Shown here piece after piece: positions 9,570-18,900 of a DNA stretch of 64,000 bases. The DNA comes from an uncultured Mucilaginibacter sp. GTDB lineage: Bacteria > Bacteroidota > Bacteroidia > Sphingobacteriales > Sphingobacteriaceae. A program made the position numbers and the translations under genes. How positions within the stretch are numbered: the stretch's first letter is position 1; the number at the start of each line of letters is the position of its first letter. The stretch spans positions 1 to 64,000 of the forward strand of contig NZ_CAMLOV010000005.1 in NCBI RefSeq assembly GCF_946481715.1. Direction: 5' to 3'. Below the pieces are notes generated by a model. The model ran no database searches. It was given only the letters and a program-made list of their open reading frames with translations, and was not told the origin of the DNA.

Positions 9570-10232
9570 TTGCCAGCTTACAAATTAAGTAACACCTTGA
9601 AGAACAAAAACGCTAATATTGCCGAATTATGGAGCCTTGTTTGCAACCAGGACGATGAAAAAGCATTTGAGCAGTTATTTTACGCCTTAAACAAGCCCCT
9701 AATTAAGTTTTGTGTTTTATACGTACGCCAAAACGAAGTGGCAGAAGATATCGTATCCGAATTATTTGTAAAGTGCTGGCAAAACCGCCAAAAACTTTGC
9801 GGCATAAATAACCCTGCTACCTATTTATATATAGCTGTAAAAAACCAATCGCTCAATTACATCAAAAAGTATTCGAATGTCCACGTGGTGCAGATAGAGG
9901 ATACGGATGAATTTGCCCTGGTAAACACCTATAATCCACAAAAAGAGCTCGAGAAAAAAGAGCTTGTATTTAAGTTGGATAAAGCCATCAGCGCTTTGCC
10001 GCAACAATGCCGCATCATCTTCAGGCTAATTAAAGAAGACGGCATGAAATATAAAGAAGTTGGCGAAGTATTGGATATATCCCCCCGAACGGTACAAACC
10101 CAGTTGTTCAGGGCTTTAAAAAAACTAAGCGTGGTTTTAGATGCCGACCAAAAGCGTGCCCCGCGTACTTCTGCCACCCCTCTGCTTATTTGTTTGCTGG
10201 CAACGTTTATAGCAAGTTATTTTTTCCTTTAA
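9570..10232 (+). CDS. ECF-type RNA polymerase sigma factor
   Basis: A sigma-70 family ECF factor of up to 220 residues. Region 2 is at about 30-100 (DEKAFEQLFYALNKPL, ending in NYIKKYS). Region 4 is at about 135-190 (LPQQCRIIFRLIKEDGMKYKEVGEVL, given here as LPQQCRIIFRL then KYKEVGEVLDISPRTV). No in-frame ATG lies before region 2, so it must start at a TTG (9570 or 9597) or another rare codon. The last 20 residues are hydrophobic (LLICLLATFIASYFFL). It is followed by susC1 and, unusually, has no FecR anti-sigma gene. SusC1 also lacks the STN signalling domain, so the input signal is unclear. Confidence 0.9.
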   Translation: MPAYKLSNTLKNKNANIAELWSLVCNQDDEKAFEQLFYALNKPLIKFCVLYVRQNEVAEDIVSELFVKCWQNRQKLCGINNPATYLYIAVKNQSLNYIKKYSNVHVVQIEDTDEFALVNTYNPQKELEKKELVFKLDKAISALPQQCRIIFRLIKEDGMKYKEVGEVLDISPRTVQTQLFRALKKLSVVLDADQKRAPRTSATPLLICLLATFIASYFFL

Positions 10233-10675
10233 TATACTTGGTTAATCGCCCGATTTTCTCCGGCTATTTTATAATTCCTTTACATTCCCTGCTTCATTAG
10301 CCCTTACCCCGCCTTTGCCAGGCTTTTTTTGTTAACAAATTCACTGTCATTATCATAGTGTATCGCTCACACTCATAAATTTTCAACAAAAAATTTAAAA
10401 TATTTACAAATCATGTAGGCAATGTTAAGTTTTTAATTGTCCATACCCCTGAAGCCGGCTTAATGCCAACACCAAACAGCATTTAACGCAAGCATAAGCC
10501 ATAACCGGTATTAAACAATAAAAACTAAACGAGTTGCCTATGTAAATTAAGTACCTACCCACCCCAAAAAGCATAGTTACCTGGTGGAACTACCGCTTAG
10601 CCAAAACTAAAACTGTTTATGCAAAATGCCCGAAACACGGGATTTTGAAATTAACCCCACTTTAACTAATTAAAT
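10233..10675 (+). other. susC1 leader region
   Basis: A 443-bp non-coding stretch between the sigma gene and susC1. It contains the second copy of the shared motif (10359-10373) about 300 nt before susC1, implying a long 5' leader if transcription starts there. No RNA gene or reading frame was recognised in it. Confidence 0.5.
10357..10373 (+). promoter_or_regulatory. Copy 2 of shared TGTATnnCTCACACT motif (susC1 leader)
   Basis: TGTATCGCTCACACT at 10359-10373 lies inside a perfect inverted repeat AGTGT-N7-ACACT (10357-10361 with 10369-10373). It matches the motif before the ECF sigma gene and appears nowhere else that I noticed in the window. It may be the sigma factor's own promoter or an operator common to both genes. 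Confidence 0.5.
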
Positions 10676-13600
10676 ATGGAATTTTTTAAACATCCAATGG
10701 GTGTAAGAAATAGGTACCGGATGTCTGATGCGCTCCCGGTATGTAAAGTTGCCCTGGCATTCCTGGTAATTGCAGGCATGCAATTGCCGGCCGTTGCGGC
10801 TCCCTTAAACGCAACCGCCACAAATTTCAATAAAAGCAAATTTGTACCGGTTACCGGTATAGTTACCGATGAAAACGGCGAAGCGCTGATTGGCGTAAGT
10901 GTTGCTATAAAAGGCACCGGCACCGGCACCCAAACAGACGTAAGCGGTAAATTTACTCTTGATGCCCCTGCAAATACCACCCTTGTATTTAGCTACGTAG
11001 GTTTTAAAACGCAAGAAGTTGTTTTTACCGGTAGCCCGCTTAGGATTAAGATGGTATCTAACACAAAGCTACAGGAAGTTGTAGTAACGGCGTTGGGTAT
11101 AAGTAAAGAACAGAAAAAATTAGGTTACTCCGTATCAACCGTAAATGGCGATGCTTTAAATAAAGCTAAAGAATCAAACGTGGCCTTATCATTGCAAGGC
11201 CGTGTTGCGGGTTTAAGTGTTGGCGCATCAAACGGTGGCCCAGGTTCATCTGCAAGGGTGTTGCTACGTGGTCTAACCAGCTTTACCGCAAGCAGCCCAC
11301 TTTATGTAATTAACGGTGTGCCAATGGATAACACGCAGCGTGGTGCAGCAGGCGAATGGGGCGGTGCAGATTATGGTGATGGTATATCTAATATCAACCC
11401 TGATGATATCGAATCGATGACCGTACTTAAAGGTCAGTCGGCTTCTGCGCTTTATGGCTCAAGGGCTTCAAACGGTGTCATCTTAATTACTACTAAATCA
11501 GGCAAAAAAAACAGTCCGTTTGGCGTTGAATTTAACACCAACGTGCAGTTTGATAAGGCTGTTGATAACACAGACTATCAACAAGTTTATGGCCAGGGCA
11601 TGCTGGTGAATGGTGTAGTTACAAAACCTACCACACTAGACTTAGCCCGTAACTCGGGTAGCCTTGCCTGGGGGTCTAAAATGGATGGATCTGATGTAAC
11701 TCAAATTGACGGAAAAACGCATAAATACTCTCCTGTAAGCAATTACATTGATTTTTACCGTACAGCACCAAGCTTTACCAACACCGCATCGTTTACAGGT
11801 GGTGGCGAAACAGGTTCGTTCCGTTTATCGGCTTCAAACCTGCGTGCAAACTCAATGGTACCAAACAGCTACCTCGACAGGAAAACATTCAATTTTAACG
11901 GAAGCCAGCAGGTAAACAAAAAGTTAAATGTTAACGTAGTGGCTAACTATGTTATTGAAAATTCTAAAAATAGATCGGGCTTAAGTGACGGACCAGGCAA
12001 CCCTAATAACGTACAGTTTTTAGCACCAAACCAGGACCAGGCCACTTTAGCACCAGGTACAAATGCCGATGGTAAAGAATTAACTTTTACCGACGACAGC
12101 TATGTAACCAACCCATACTTTGCCGCTAATAACTTTGTGAGCAACGTTAACCGTACACGTTTGATCTCGGCTTTATCCGGCAAGTACGATTTCACTAAAT
12201 GGCTTTATGTACAAGGCCGTTTAGGTTATGATGATACCAATGATAAAAGGGTAAACATTGAGCCTACCGGTACTGGTTACCGTAACGATAACGGTACCAT
12301 GAATACAAGCCAAACGCACATTAACGAGTTTAACGCCGACGTTTTGATCAATGGAAAGCATTCACTTGTTGAGGATCTGTTAGGCTTAGACCTTACCATT
12401 GGTGGCAACATCCGTAAAAGCGAGCTAACCGGTTCGTTTATCAACGGCCAAAATGGCTTTATAATTCCTTATTTCTACAGTTTAACAAACTTCAAAAGCC
12501 GCGATTCTGGTCCTCAGCTTGATCCGACCGCACAAAAGAAACAAGTTAACTCAGCTTACTATTCAGCAGATTTCTCTGTTAAAGATTACTTTGTATTAAG
12601 CACCACCGGCCGTTATGATTACTATAGCAGCATATCCAAGTCGGTAGGTCCTGGCATATTTTCGCCGTCAGTATCTGGTAGCTTTATCTTTTCTGAGTTG
12701 CACCGTATGAATGGTGTTGATTTGGGCAAGATCAGATTATCTTATGCTCAAACCAGCGCAGATCCGCTTGCTTACGCCAATTCCGTTTATTACAGCCTTA
12801 ACAACTCAATCAATGGTTTCCCGGCCGCTGGTTTCAGCAGCCAGTTACCTAACCTGTTCTTAAAACCTTATACATTAAAAGAAATTGAAGCTGGTTTAGA
12901 AATGAAGTTCTGGGGCGATAGGTTTGGTTTCGACGTTACCTACTTCTCCCGTAAAACCAATAACGAGATCATCAACGGTAATTTAGACTGGTCTACCGGT
13001 TACACCAACCGTTACATTGGTACAGGTTCTACTCAAAACCGCGGTATAGAGGTTGAAGTGCATGGCACTCCTGTTAGAAAATCAGGCTTTAGCTGGACCC
13101 CATCTTTAAACTTTACGTATGTTAAAAACAAGATCCTGCAAACAGATGGTATAACCAACGCCAACATTGGCTTTGGTACATTCCGCCCTGCTGCAAGTTC
13201 GGGTATAGCTGTTACATCTCTTGTAGTTGGCTTAGCCGGACCACAGATCCTGGCTACAGATTACAAACGTGATGCCGCAGGTAACATCGTTTTTGATGCT
13301 TCAGGCCTTCCACAACGTGGCGACCTGAAAGCACAAGGCTCAACCATCCCCAAAATTTATGGTGGTTTTAACAACACGTTCAATTACAAACAATTCAATT
13401 TAGGTTTCCTTGTTGATTACCGTTTTGGCAACAAAGTGCTTTCAGCCACAGAAAACGGCAGCATTTTCAGAGGGTTAAACAAATTAACGCTGGAAGGTCG
13501 CGAAGGCGGAGTAGTGGGTAAGGGTGTTACCGAAGCAGGCACACCTAATACAGTTAGTGTGGCGGCTCAAACTTACTACCAGGCATTGGCACGTAACGTA

Positions 13601-13873
13601 GGCACGGTATCTGTGTTAGATGGTAGCTTTATCAAGTTACGCCAGGTAACTTTTGGGTATACCTTTAACTCAACTTTTTTAAGAGGTACTCCATTTAGCA
13701 GCATAGGCGTGTCGGCAGTTGCGCGTAACCTTTGGACTATTATGAAACATACCGACAATATTGATCCGGAGTCTGGGTTTTCAGCTGATCCGAGATACGC
13801 AGGTATAGAGGGTGCAAGTTTGCCTTTCGCCAGAACTTACGGTTTAAACGTAAACTTTAAATTCAAAAACTAA
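10676..13873 (+). CDS. SusC-family TonB-dependent outer-membrane transporter 1
   Basis: A 1065-residue SusC/RagA protein, the outer-membrane barrel that imports oligosaccharides or other large ligands with TonB energy. It has a signal sequence (hydrophobic about 25-42) and a carboxypeptidase-D-like regulatory domain (about 55-130, GIVTDENGEALIGVSV). The plug domain starts near 140 (ALGISKEQKKLGYSV) with the SusC plug motif LYGSRASNGVILITTK at about 260. The C-terminal barrel ends in an aromatic strand (YGLNVNFKFKN). There is no STN domain, so it should not signal to a FecR. An internal ATG at codon 16 is a possible shorter start. susD1 follows after 4 bp. Confidence 0.96.
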   Translation: MEFFKHPMGVRNRYRMSDALPVCKVALAFLVIAGMQLPAVAAPLNATATNFNKSKFVPVTGIVTDENGEALIGVSVAIKGTGTGTQTDVSGKFTLDAPANTTLVFSYVGFKTQEVVFTGSPLRIKMVSNTKLQEVVVTALGISKEQKKLGYSVSTVNGDALNKAKESNVALSLQGRVAGLSVGASNGGPGSSARVLLRGLTSFTASSPLYVINGVPMDNTQRGAAGEWGGADYGDGISNINPDDIESMTVLKGQSASALYGSRASNGVILITTKSGKKNSPFGVEFNTNVQFDKAVDNTDYQQVYGQGMLVNGVVTKPTTLDLARNSGSLAWGSKMDGSDVTQIDGKTHKYSPVSNYIDFYRTAPSFTNTASFTGGGETGSFRLSASNLRANSMVPNSYLDRKTFNFNGSQQVNKKLNVNVVANYVIENSKNRSGLSDGPGNPNNVQFLAPNQDQATLAPGTNADGKELTFTDDSYVTNPYFAANNFVSNVNRTRLISALSGKYDFTKWLYVQGRLGYDDTNDKRVNIEPTGTGYRNDNGTMNTSQTHINEFNADVLINGKHSLVEDLLGLDLTIGGNIRKSELTGSFINGQNGFIIPYFYSLTNFKSRDSGPQLDPTAQKKQVNSAYYSADFSVKDYFVLSTTGRYDYYSSISKSVGPGIFSPSVSGSFIFSELHRMNGVDLGKIRLSYAQTSADPLAYANSVYYSLNNSINGFPAAGFSSQLPNLFLKPYTLKEIEAGLEMKFWGDRFGFDVTYFSRKTNNEIINGNLDWSTGYTNRYIGTGSTQNRGIEVEVHGTPVRKSGFSWTPSLNFTYVKNKILQTDGITNANIGFGTFRPAASSGIAVTSLVVGLAGPQILATDYKRDAAGNIVFDASGLPQRGDLKAQGSTIPKIYGGFNNTFNYKQFNLGFLVDYRFGNKVLSATENGSIFRGLNKLTLEGREGGVVGKGVTEAGTPNTVSVAAQTYYQALARNVGTVSVLDGSFIKLRQVTFGYTFNSTFLRGTPFSSIGVSAVARNLWTIMKHTDNIDPESGFSADPRYAGIEGASLPFARTYGLNVNFKFKN

Positions 13874-13877
13874 ACAG

Positions 13878-15458
13878 ATGAAAAAACGATATATTTTTAG
13901 CTTCCTGGTAGCGGGTGCTACGTTAATGGCAAGCTGTACAAAAAATTTTGAGGAGATTAACACGCAGCCAGACAGGACTACTGCCGATCTGATCAACCCA
14001 AATTACTTCATGTCGCAAGCGCAAATAACCTTTTCTCAAACCGGTTATGATCAGTTGTTGTTCCAAAGCATGTGGACACAATCTTTGGCTTCAACATTCA
14101 GCTATTACAGTAATGGTGATAAGTATGTATTTGGTGGCGGTGGTACCGGTTATTTTAACCGTACCTGGAACAGGGGCTATAGCGCCCTTACCCTGGTTGA
14201 CGAAATGAAGGCTTTGATTAAGGATAAGCCCGAATTATCTAACCTTGATGCCTGCGGTACCATCTTGCGCGCAATGTTTATACAGCGTATAACAGATCTA
14301 CACGGAGATGCGCCTTACTCTGAAGAAGGGCAAGCAAAAAACGGAATCTTTGAGCCTAAATTTGATTCTCAACAGGATATCTATACGGCCATACTTACGC
14401 AGCTTGACCAGGCAACGAAAGCCCTCGATGCGGCAAAAGCTGCCCCTACGGCCGATTTGTTTTACGGTGGTAACATCGCTCAATGGAAACGTTTAGGATA
14501 TTCTTTAATGTTAAAGGCAGCTATGCGATTAACAAAAGTTGATGCGGCTACAGCCAAAACTTGGGCCGAAAAAGCATACGCAGGCGGTACAATGACCAGC
14601 ATTGCCGATAACGCGAAAGTGATGACTGATGCTAACGGTAATACCAGCAGCAACTCTGATGCGCTATTGGTTACCGACGACTTTAGAGAAGTGCGTTGGG
14701 GCAAAACGCTGATCGACTTTATGAAATCGACCAATGACCCGCGTATTTCTGCTATTGCAGAGATAACTGCCGCTAACGGCCGCAGGGCTAATGAAGACCG
14801 TACTTTGCCCGGTATTAATACCGCAAGTTTGCAGGTAGGTATGCCAAACGGCTATACCACCGGTACATTATCTACCGCACCCGACTATCCGGGCGCAACA
14901 CCTGCAGCTGATGCAAATGATGCACCTGCACCATTAGGCAAATACTCCCGCCCGCGTTTGCAGGTTTATGCGGACAGAGTAAGCGCAAACTTTATTTACA
15001 CTTATGGCGAATCTGAATTGCTGCTTGCAGAAGCTGCATCAAGGGGTTGGGCAACGGGTGTTGCTGCAACACACTATGCCAACGCACTTACTGCAGATAT
15101 GGCTACACTTGCACAATACAATCCATCTGCAGCCGGTGCTGTAAACGCCGGTGATATTGCAACATACGTTGCAACACACCCGTTAATGCCAGCAACTGCT
15201 TTAGAGCAAATTAACATGGAATATTACGTAGCTACTTCAACTACGTTTGATTTCAACGAAACATTTGCTAACTGGAGAAGATCAGGCTACCCGGCATTAA
15301 CACCCATTGTTTACCAGGGCCAGTTCATTACCGGGCAGGTTCCACGCAGGATGCCTTATCCTACTACATTGATACAAACTAACGGTACAAATTATGCCGC
15401 TGCTGTTACACACCAGGGTGCAGATAATTTTGCTACCCGCGTATGGTGGGATAAATAA
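13878..15458 (+). CDS. SusD-family surface lipoprotein 1
   Basis: A 526-residue SusD/RagB-like lipoprotein that caps the SusC1 barrel and binds substrate on the cell surface. The lipobox LMASC puts the lipidated Cys at 20. The sequence style (FEEINTQPDRTT, late FNETFANWRRSGYPAL, end RVWWDK) matches the SusD-like_2 subgroup, which also includes SusD2 in this window. It lies 4 bp after susC1 and ends before a strong terminator, so susC1-susD1 is a closed unit. The substrate is not deducible. Confidence 0.94.
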   Translation: MKKRYIFSFLVAGATLMASCTKNFEEINTQPDRTTADLINPNYFMSQAQITFSQTGYDQLLFQSMWTQSLASTFSYYSNGDKYVFGGGGTGYFNRTWNRGYSALTLVDEMKALIKDKPELSNLDACGTILRAMFIQRITDLHGDAPYSEEGQAKNGIFEPKFDSQQDIYTAILTQLDQATKALDAAKAAPTADLFYGGNIAQWKRLGYSLMLKAAMRLTKVDAATAKTWAEKAYAGGTMTSIADNAKVMTDANGNTSSNSDALLVTDDFREVRWGKTLIDFMKSTNDPRISAIAEITAANGRRANEDRTLPGINTASLQVGMPNGYTTGTLSTAPDYPGATPAADANDAPAPLGKYSRPRLQVYADRVSANFIYTYGESELLLAEAASRGWATGVAATHYANALTADMATLAQYNPSAAGAVNAGDIATYVATHPLMPATALEQINMEYYVATSTTFDFNETFANWRRSGYPALTPIVYQGQFITGQVPRRMPYPTTLIQTNGTNYAAAVTHQGADNFATRVWWDK

Positions 15459-15472
15459 TAAACACCTATTAT

Positions 15473-15508
15473 AAAAAACCAAGGCTGCAATTGCAGCCTT
15501 GGTTTTTT
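15473..15508. terminator. Bidirectional terminator after susD1
   Basis: A perfect 18-bp inverted repeat with no spacer, AAAAAACCAAGGCTGCAA followed by its complement ending in a T-run. It lies 15 nt after the susD1 stop and closes the SusCD operon. Confidence 0.9.
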
Positions 15509-15591
15509 TTTAAGTAAAATATAACCATTACCCATCAATAGCAATAGCTATTTTTATATTTCCCGTAATTAATAAATAACCCCCTCATTAA

Positions 15592-18500
15592 ATGCGTTAC
15601 TGTTTTTTTGGTAGTATTAAAAATATCACCCTGCTAACCCTTACTGTGCTCGCAATACCCTGCATTGTGCAAAAGGCCCATGCCCAGCAAACGTTATTTA
15701 ATTTACTCCCGCCGCAGCAAACCGGCGTTATCTTCCGCAACGACCTGAAAGAAGACGAACGCCTTAACGTACTCTCCTACGAATACCTGTACAACGGAGG
15801 CAGTGTTGCCGTTGGCGATATTAATAACGATGGTTTGCAGGACCTGTTTTTTACCGGGAATATGGGGCAAAATAAGCTTTACTTAAACTTAGGTGGCTTA
15901 AAGTTTAAAGATATTACCAACGAGGCCGCTTCGGGGCTATCCGGCAGGAGCGGTGCCTGGAAAACCGGCGCAACTATGGCCGATGTTAATGGCGATGGCT
16001 TGCTTGATATTTATGTGTGCTACTCGGGATTAGGCAATGCCGATATACGCCGGAACCAGCTATTTATTAACAAAGGCAAAAACAAATTTGCAGAGAAAGC
16101 CAAAGAATACGGGCTGGATGACCCGGGCTACAGCACCCAGGCAAGTTTTTTCGATTACAATAACGATGGTAAGCTGGATATGTTCCTGCTTAACCACAAC
16201 GTAAAAAAAATTAACAACATCGAACTGGCCCAGGTAAAAAGCCAAACCGATGAACTGGCCAGCAATAAACTGTTTGAAAACCAGGGCGGCCACTTTATAG
16301 ACGTCTCTAAAAAAGCAGGCATTATACAAAATCCGCTCACCTTTGGGCTTGGCGTAGCCATAGCCGACGTTAATAAAGACGGGCTGCAGGACATTTATGT
16401 AACTAACGATTACAACGAACCCGATTATATATACCTTAACAAAGGCGACGGCACCTTTAGCGAGGAATCTAAAAGCATGCTAAGGCACCTTTCGCAATTT
16501 TCGATGGGGGTTGATATTGCCGATATTAACAACGACGGACTGCCTGATATCCTGACATTGGACATGCTGCCGCCAGATAACCGCAGGCAAAAACTACTGC
16601 AACTGCAGGAGAACTACGAATCCTTCGAATTGATGGTGAACCAGGGTTTGTACAAACAATATATGCGCAATATGCTGCAACTAAACAACGGCGATGGCAC
16701 CTTTAGCGAGATTGGCCAACTGGCCGGCCTCTCTAATACCGACTGGAGCTGGTGCCCGCTTATAGCAGATTTTGATAACGACGGTTATAAGGATATTTTT
16801 ATTTCCAACGGCTACCTGCGCGATTATACCAATAAGGATTTCCTGCGCTACTGGGGCGATTATAAAATGAAGAAAGCGATGGATAGGGAACCCACTTTGC
16901 TTATGGACCTGGTGCAGGCCATGCCATCCACTACCCTATCCAACTATATATTTAAAAACAACCACAACCTCACCTTTACGGATAAAAAGCTGGATTGGGG
17001 CGTCAACAACCCCGGCATCTCCAGCGGCGCGGTTTATGCCGATTTGGATAACGACGGCGATCTGGATATTATCACCAACAACATTAACAACGTTGCTTCC
17101 ATCTTTAAAAACACCAGCCGCGAAGCAGCCAACACCAACTACATTGCCGTAAATTTAAATACCGACGGTGGCAAAATTATTGCAACCGGCGCCAAAGTTT
17201 ATGTACACACCGGTAACACTACGCAATACCAGGAGCTAAACCAAAACCGGGGTTACCTTGCCTGCGTATCAACTGTGTTGAACTTTGGCTTAGGAGACAC
17301 GCAAACTATCGATTCGGTAAAAGTTATATGGCCCGATAAAAGCTCACAACTGCTTACCGGCGTTAAAGCCAACCAGAGGCTGAATTTAACATATAGCGAT
17401 GCAAAAAAGGGGGGCAATACCTTTACCCTATCTTCACCAAAACAGTTTTTCACCAAGGCAAAACCGTCCGTAGAATACACCCATACCGAGAATACCATTA
17501 ACGATTTTAAACGCCAGCCGCTGATGCTGTTCATGGCATCCAAAACCGGGCCGGTTATAGCCAAAGCAGATGTAAATAACGATGGGCTTGAGGATATTTT
17601 TGTGGCTGGCGACCAGTCTGCCGCCGGCAAAGTGTACTTTCAAACCAAAACCGGCAAATGGCTGGTAAAGGAGGTAGCCGATATGAACGCTGAGAATACT
17701 TCGGCTGCTGCTTTTTTTGATGCCAATGGCGATGGCTTTGCCGACCTGTACCTTGCGAAAGGCGGCTATGCACTATTGGAGCCTAATACGGCAGAGTTGC
17801 AGGATAAACTGTACTTGAACGACGGGAAGGGTAATTTCACATTCAGCAGCGCCGCCTTGCCCGTATTGAATGCCAGCAGCAAATCTTGCGTACGCCCCTG
17901 CGATTATAATAACGATGGCAAAACCGACTTGTTTATTGGCGGGCGAATTGTTCCCGGCCAATACCCCATTGCACCGCGCAACTATTTGCTTAACAACAAT
18001 GGCGATGGCACTTTCACCACCATCCCCGCGCCATTTAACAAAGCCGGCATGGTTACCGATGCCCAATGGGCCGACCTGGATGGCGACGGCAGAAAAGACC
18101 TCGTCGTTTGCGGAGAATTGATGCCAATTTTGATCTTTATTAACACAAAAACGGGCTTTATTGATAAAACCAATGATTTTTTTGCACAACAACAAAGCGG
18201 TTTTTGGAATAGCCTGGCCATAACCGATATAAATGGAGACGGCAAGCCGGACATCGTTGCTGGTAACCTGGGCAGCAACACGCAACTACACGCCAGCGAC
18301 ACACAGCCCGCAGAAATGTACTATGCCGATTTTGATAACAACGGTTCGATAGATCCTTTCCTCAATTTTTATGTACAGGGCGTAAGCTACCCCTTTGTAA
18401 GCCGCGACGAGCTAAACGACCAGATCTTCCCCATGCGGCGTAAGTTCAGGTCGTACAAGGATTATTGCGATGCTACCATGGCGCAGATATTTTCGGCAGA

Positions 18501-18900
18501 TGAATTGGCTAAAGCAACCCGGATAAGCGCTAACAACATTGAAACCAGCGTTTTTCTGAACCGCAACGACAAGTTTGTAAAAGCCGAATTACCTATACAG
18601 GCGCAGTTTTCTTCCGTATCGCAAATACTCAGCGGCGATTTTAACCACGATGGTAAACCCGACCTGTTGCTTTTTGGCAACCATACCGATAACCGCCTTA
18701 AACTTGGTAGTTTTGACGCTAATTACGGCTGCCTGCTAACTGGCGACGGCAAGGGCGGCTTTACTTACCAAACCCAGTTTGCCTCTGGTTTTAGCGTAAA
18801 TGGCGATGTAAAATCCGCTGCCGAAATAAACATTAACGGCCTTAAATACCTAATGCTGGGTATCTCAAATCAACCCCTACAATTTTACCAGGAAAACTAA
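15592..18900 (+). CDS. Secreted VCBS/FG-GAP repeat protein with ASPIC/UnbV domain (CRTAC1-like)
   Basis: An 1102-residue secreted protein with a signal peptide (about 1-31) and many VCBS/FG-GAP calcium-loop repeats of the form D-x-N-x-D-G-x-x-D (for example VGDINNDGLQDLFF near 80 and DVNGDGLLDIYV near 130). These predict one or two seven-bladed beta-propellers. A middle segment (about 545-600, NRGYLACVST, FGLG, VKVIWPD) matches the ASPIC/UnbV signature. Such proteins accompany SusCD pairs in Bacteroidota, but their function is not established. It overlaps the next gene by one base, which argues that the two products act together. Confidence 0.88.
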   Translation: MRYCFFGSIKNITLLTLTVLAIPCIVQKAHAQQTLFNLLPPQQTGVIFRNDLKEDERLNVLSYEYLYNGGSVAVGDINNDGLQDLFFTGNMGQNKLYLNLGGLKFKDITNEAASGLSGRSGAWKTGATMADVNGDGLLDIYVCYSGLGNADIRRNQLFINKGKNKFAEKAKEYGLDDPGYSTQASFFDYNNDGKLDMFLLNHNVKKINNIELAQVKSQTDELASNKLFENQGGHFIDVSKKAGIIQNPLTFGLGVAIADVNKDGLQDIYVTNDYNEPDYIYLNKGDGTFSEESKSMLRHLSQFSMGVDIADINNDGLPDILTLDMLPPDNRRQKLLQLQENYESFELMVNQGLYKQYMRNMLQLNNGDGTFSEIGQLAGLSNTDWSWCPLIADFDNDGYKDIFISNGYLRDYTNKDFLRYWGDYKMKKAMDREPTLLMDLVQAMPSTTLSNYIFKNNHNLTFTDKKLDWGVNNPGISSGAVYADLDNDGDLDIITNNINNVASIFKNTSREAANTNYIAVNLNTDGGKIIATGAKVYVHTGNTTQYQELNQNRGYLACVSTVLNFGLGDTQTIDSVKVIWPDKSSQLLTGVKANQRLNLTYSDAKKGGNTFTLSSPKQFFTKAKPSVEYTHTENTINDFKRQPLMLFMASKTGPVIAKADVNNDGLEDIFVAGDQSAAGKVYFQTKTGKWLVKEVADMNAENTSAAAFFDANGDGFADLYLAKGGYALLEPNTAELQDKLYLNDGKGNFTFSSAALPVLNASSKSCVRPCDYNNDGKTDLFIGGRIVPGQYPIAPRNYLLNNNGDGTFTTIPAPFNKAGMVTDAQWADLDGDGRKDLVVCGELMPILIFINTKTGFIDKTNDFFAQQQSGFWNSLAITDINGDGKPDIVAGNLGSNTQLHASDTQPAEMYYADFDNNGSIDPFLNFYVQGVSYPFVSRDELNDQIFPMRRKFRSYKDYCDATMAQIFSADELAKATRISANNIETSVFLNRNDKFVKAELPIQAQFSSVSQILSGDFNHDGKPDLLLFGNHTDNRLKLGSFDANYGCLLTGDGKGGFTYQTQFASGFSVNGDVKSAAEININGLKYLMLGISNQPLQFYQEN

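Noticed and set aside
17773..18285. Minus-strand frame of 170 codons within the VCBS protein gene
   Set aside because: Shadow of the repeat-rich plus-strand gene; no homology-like motifs.
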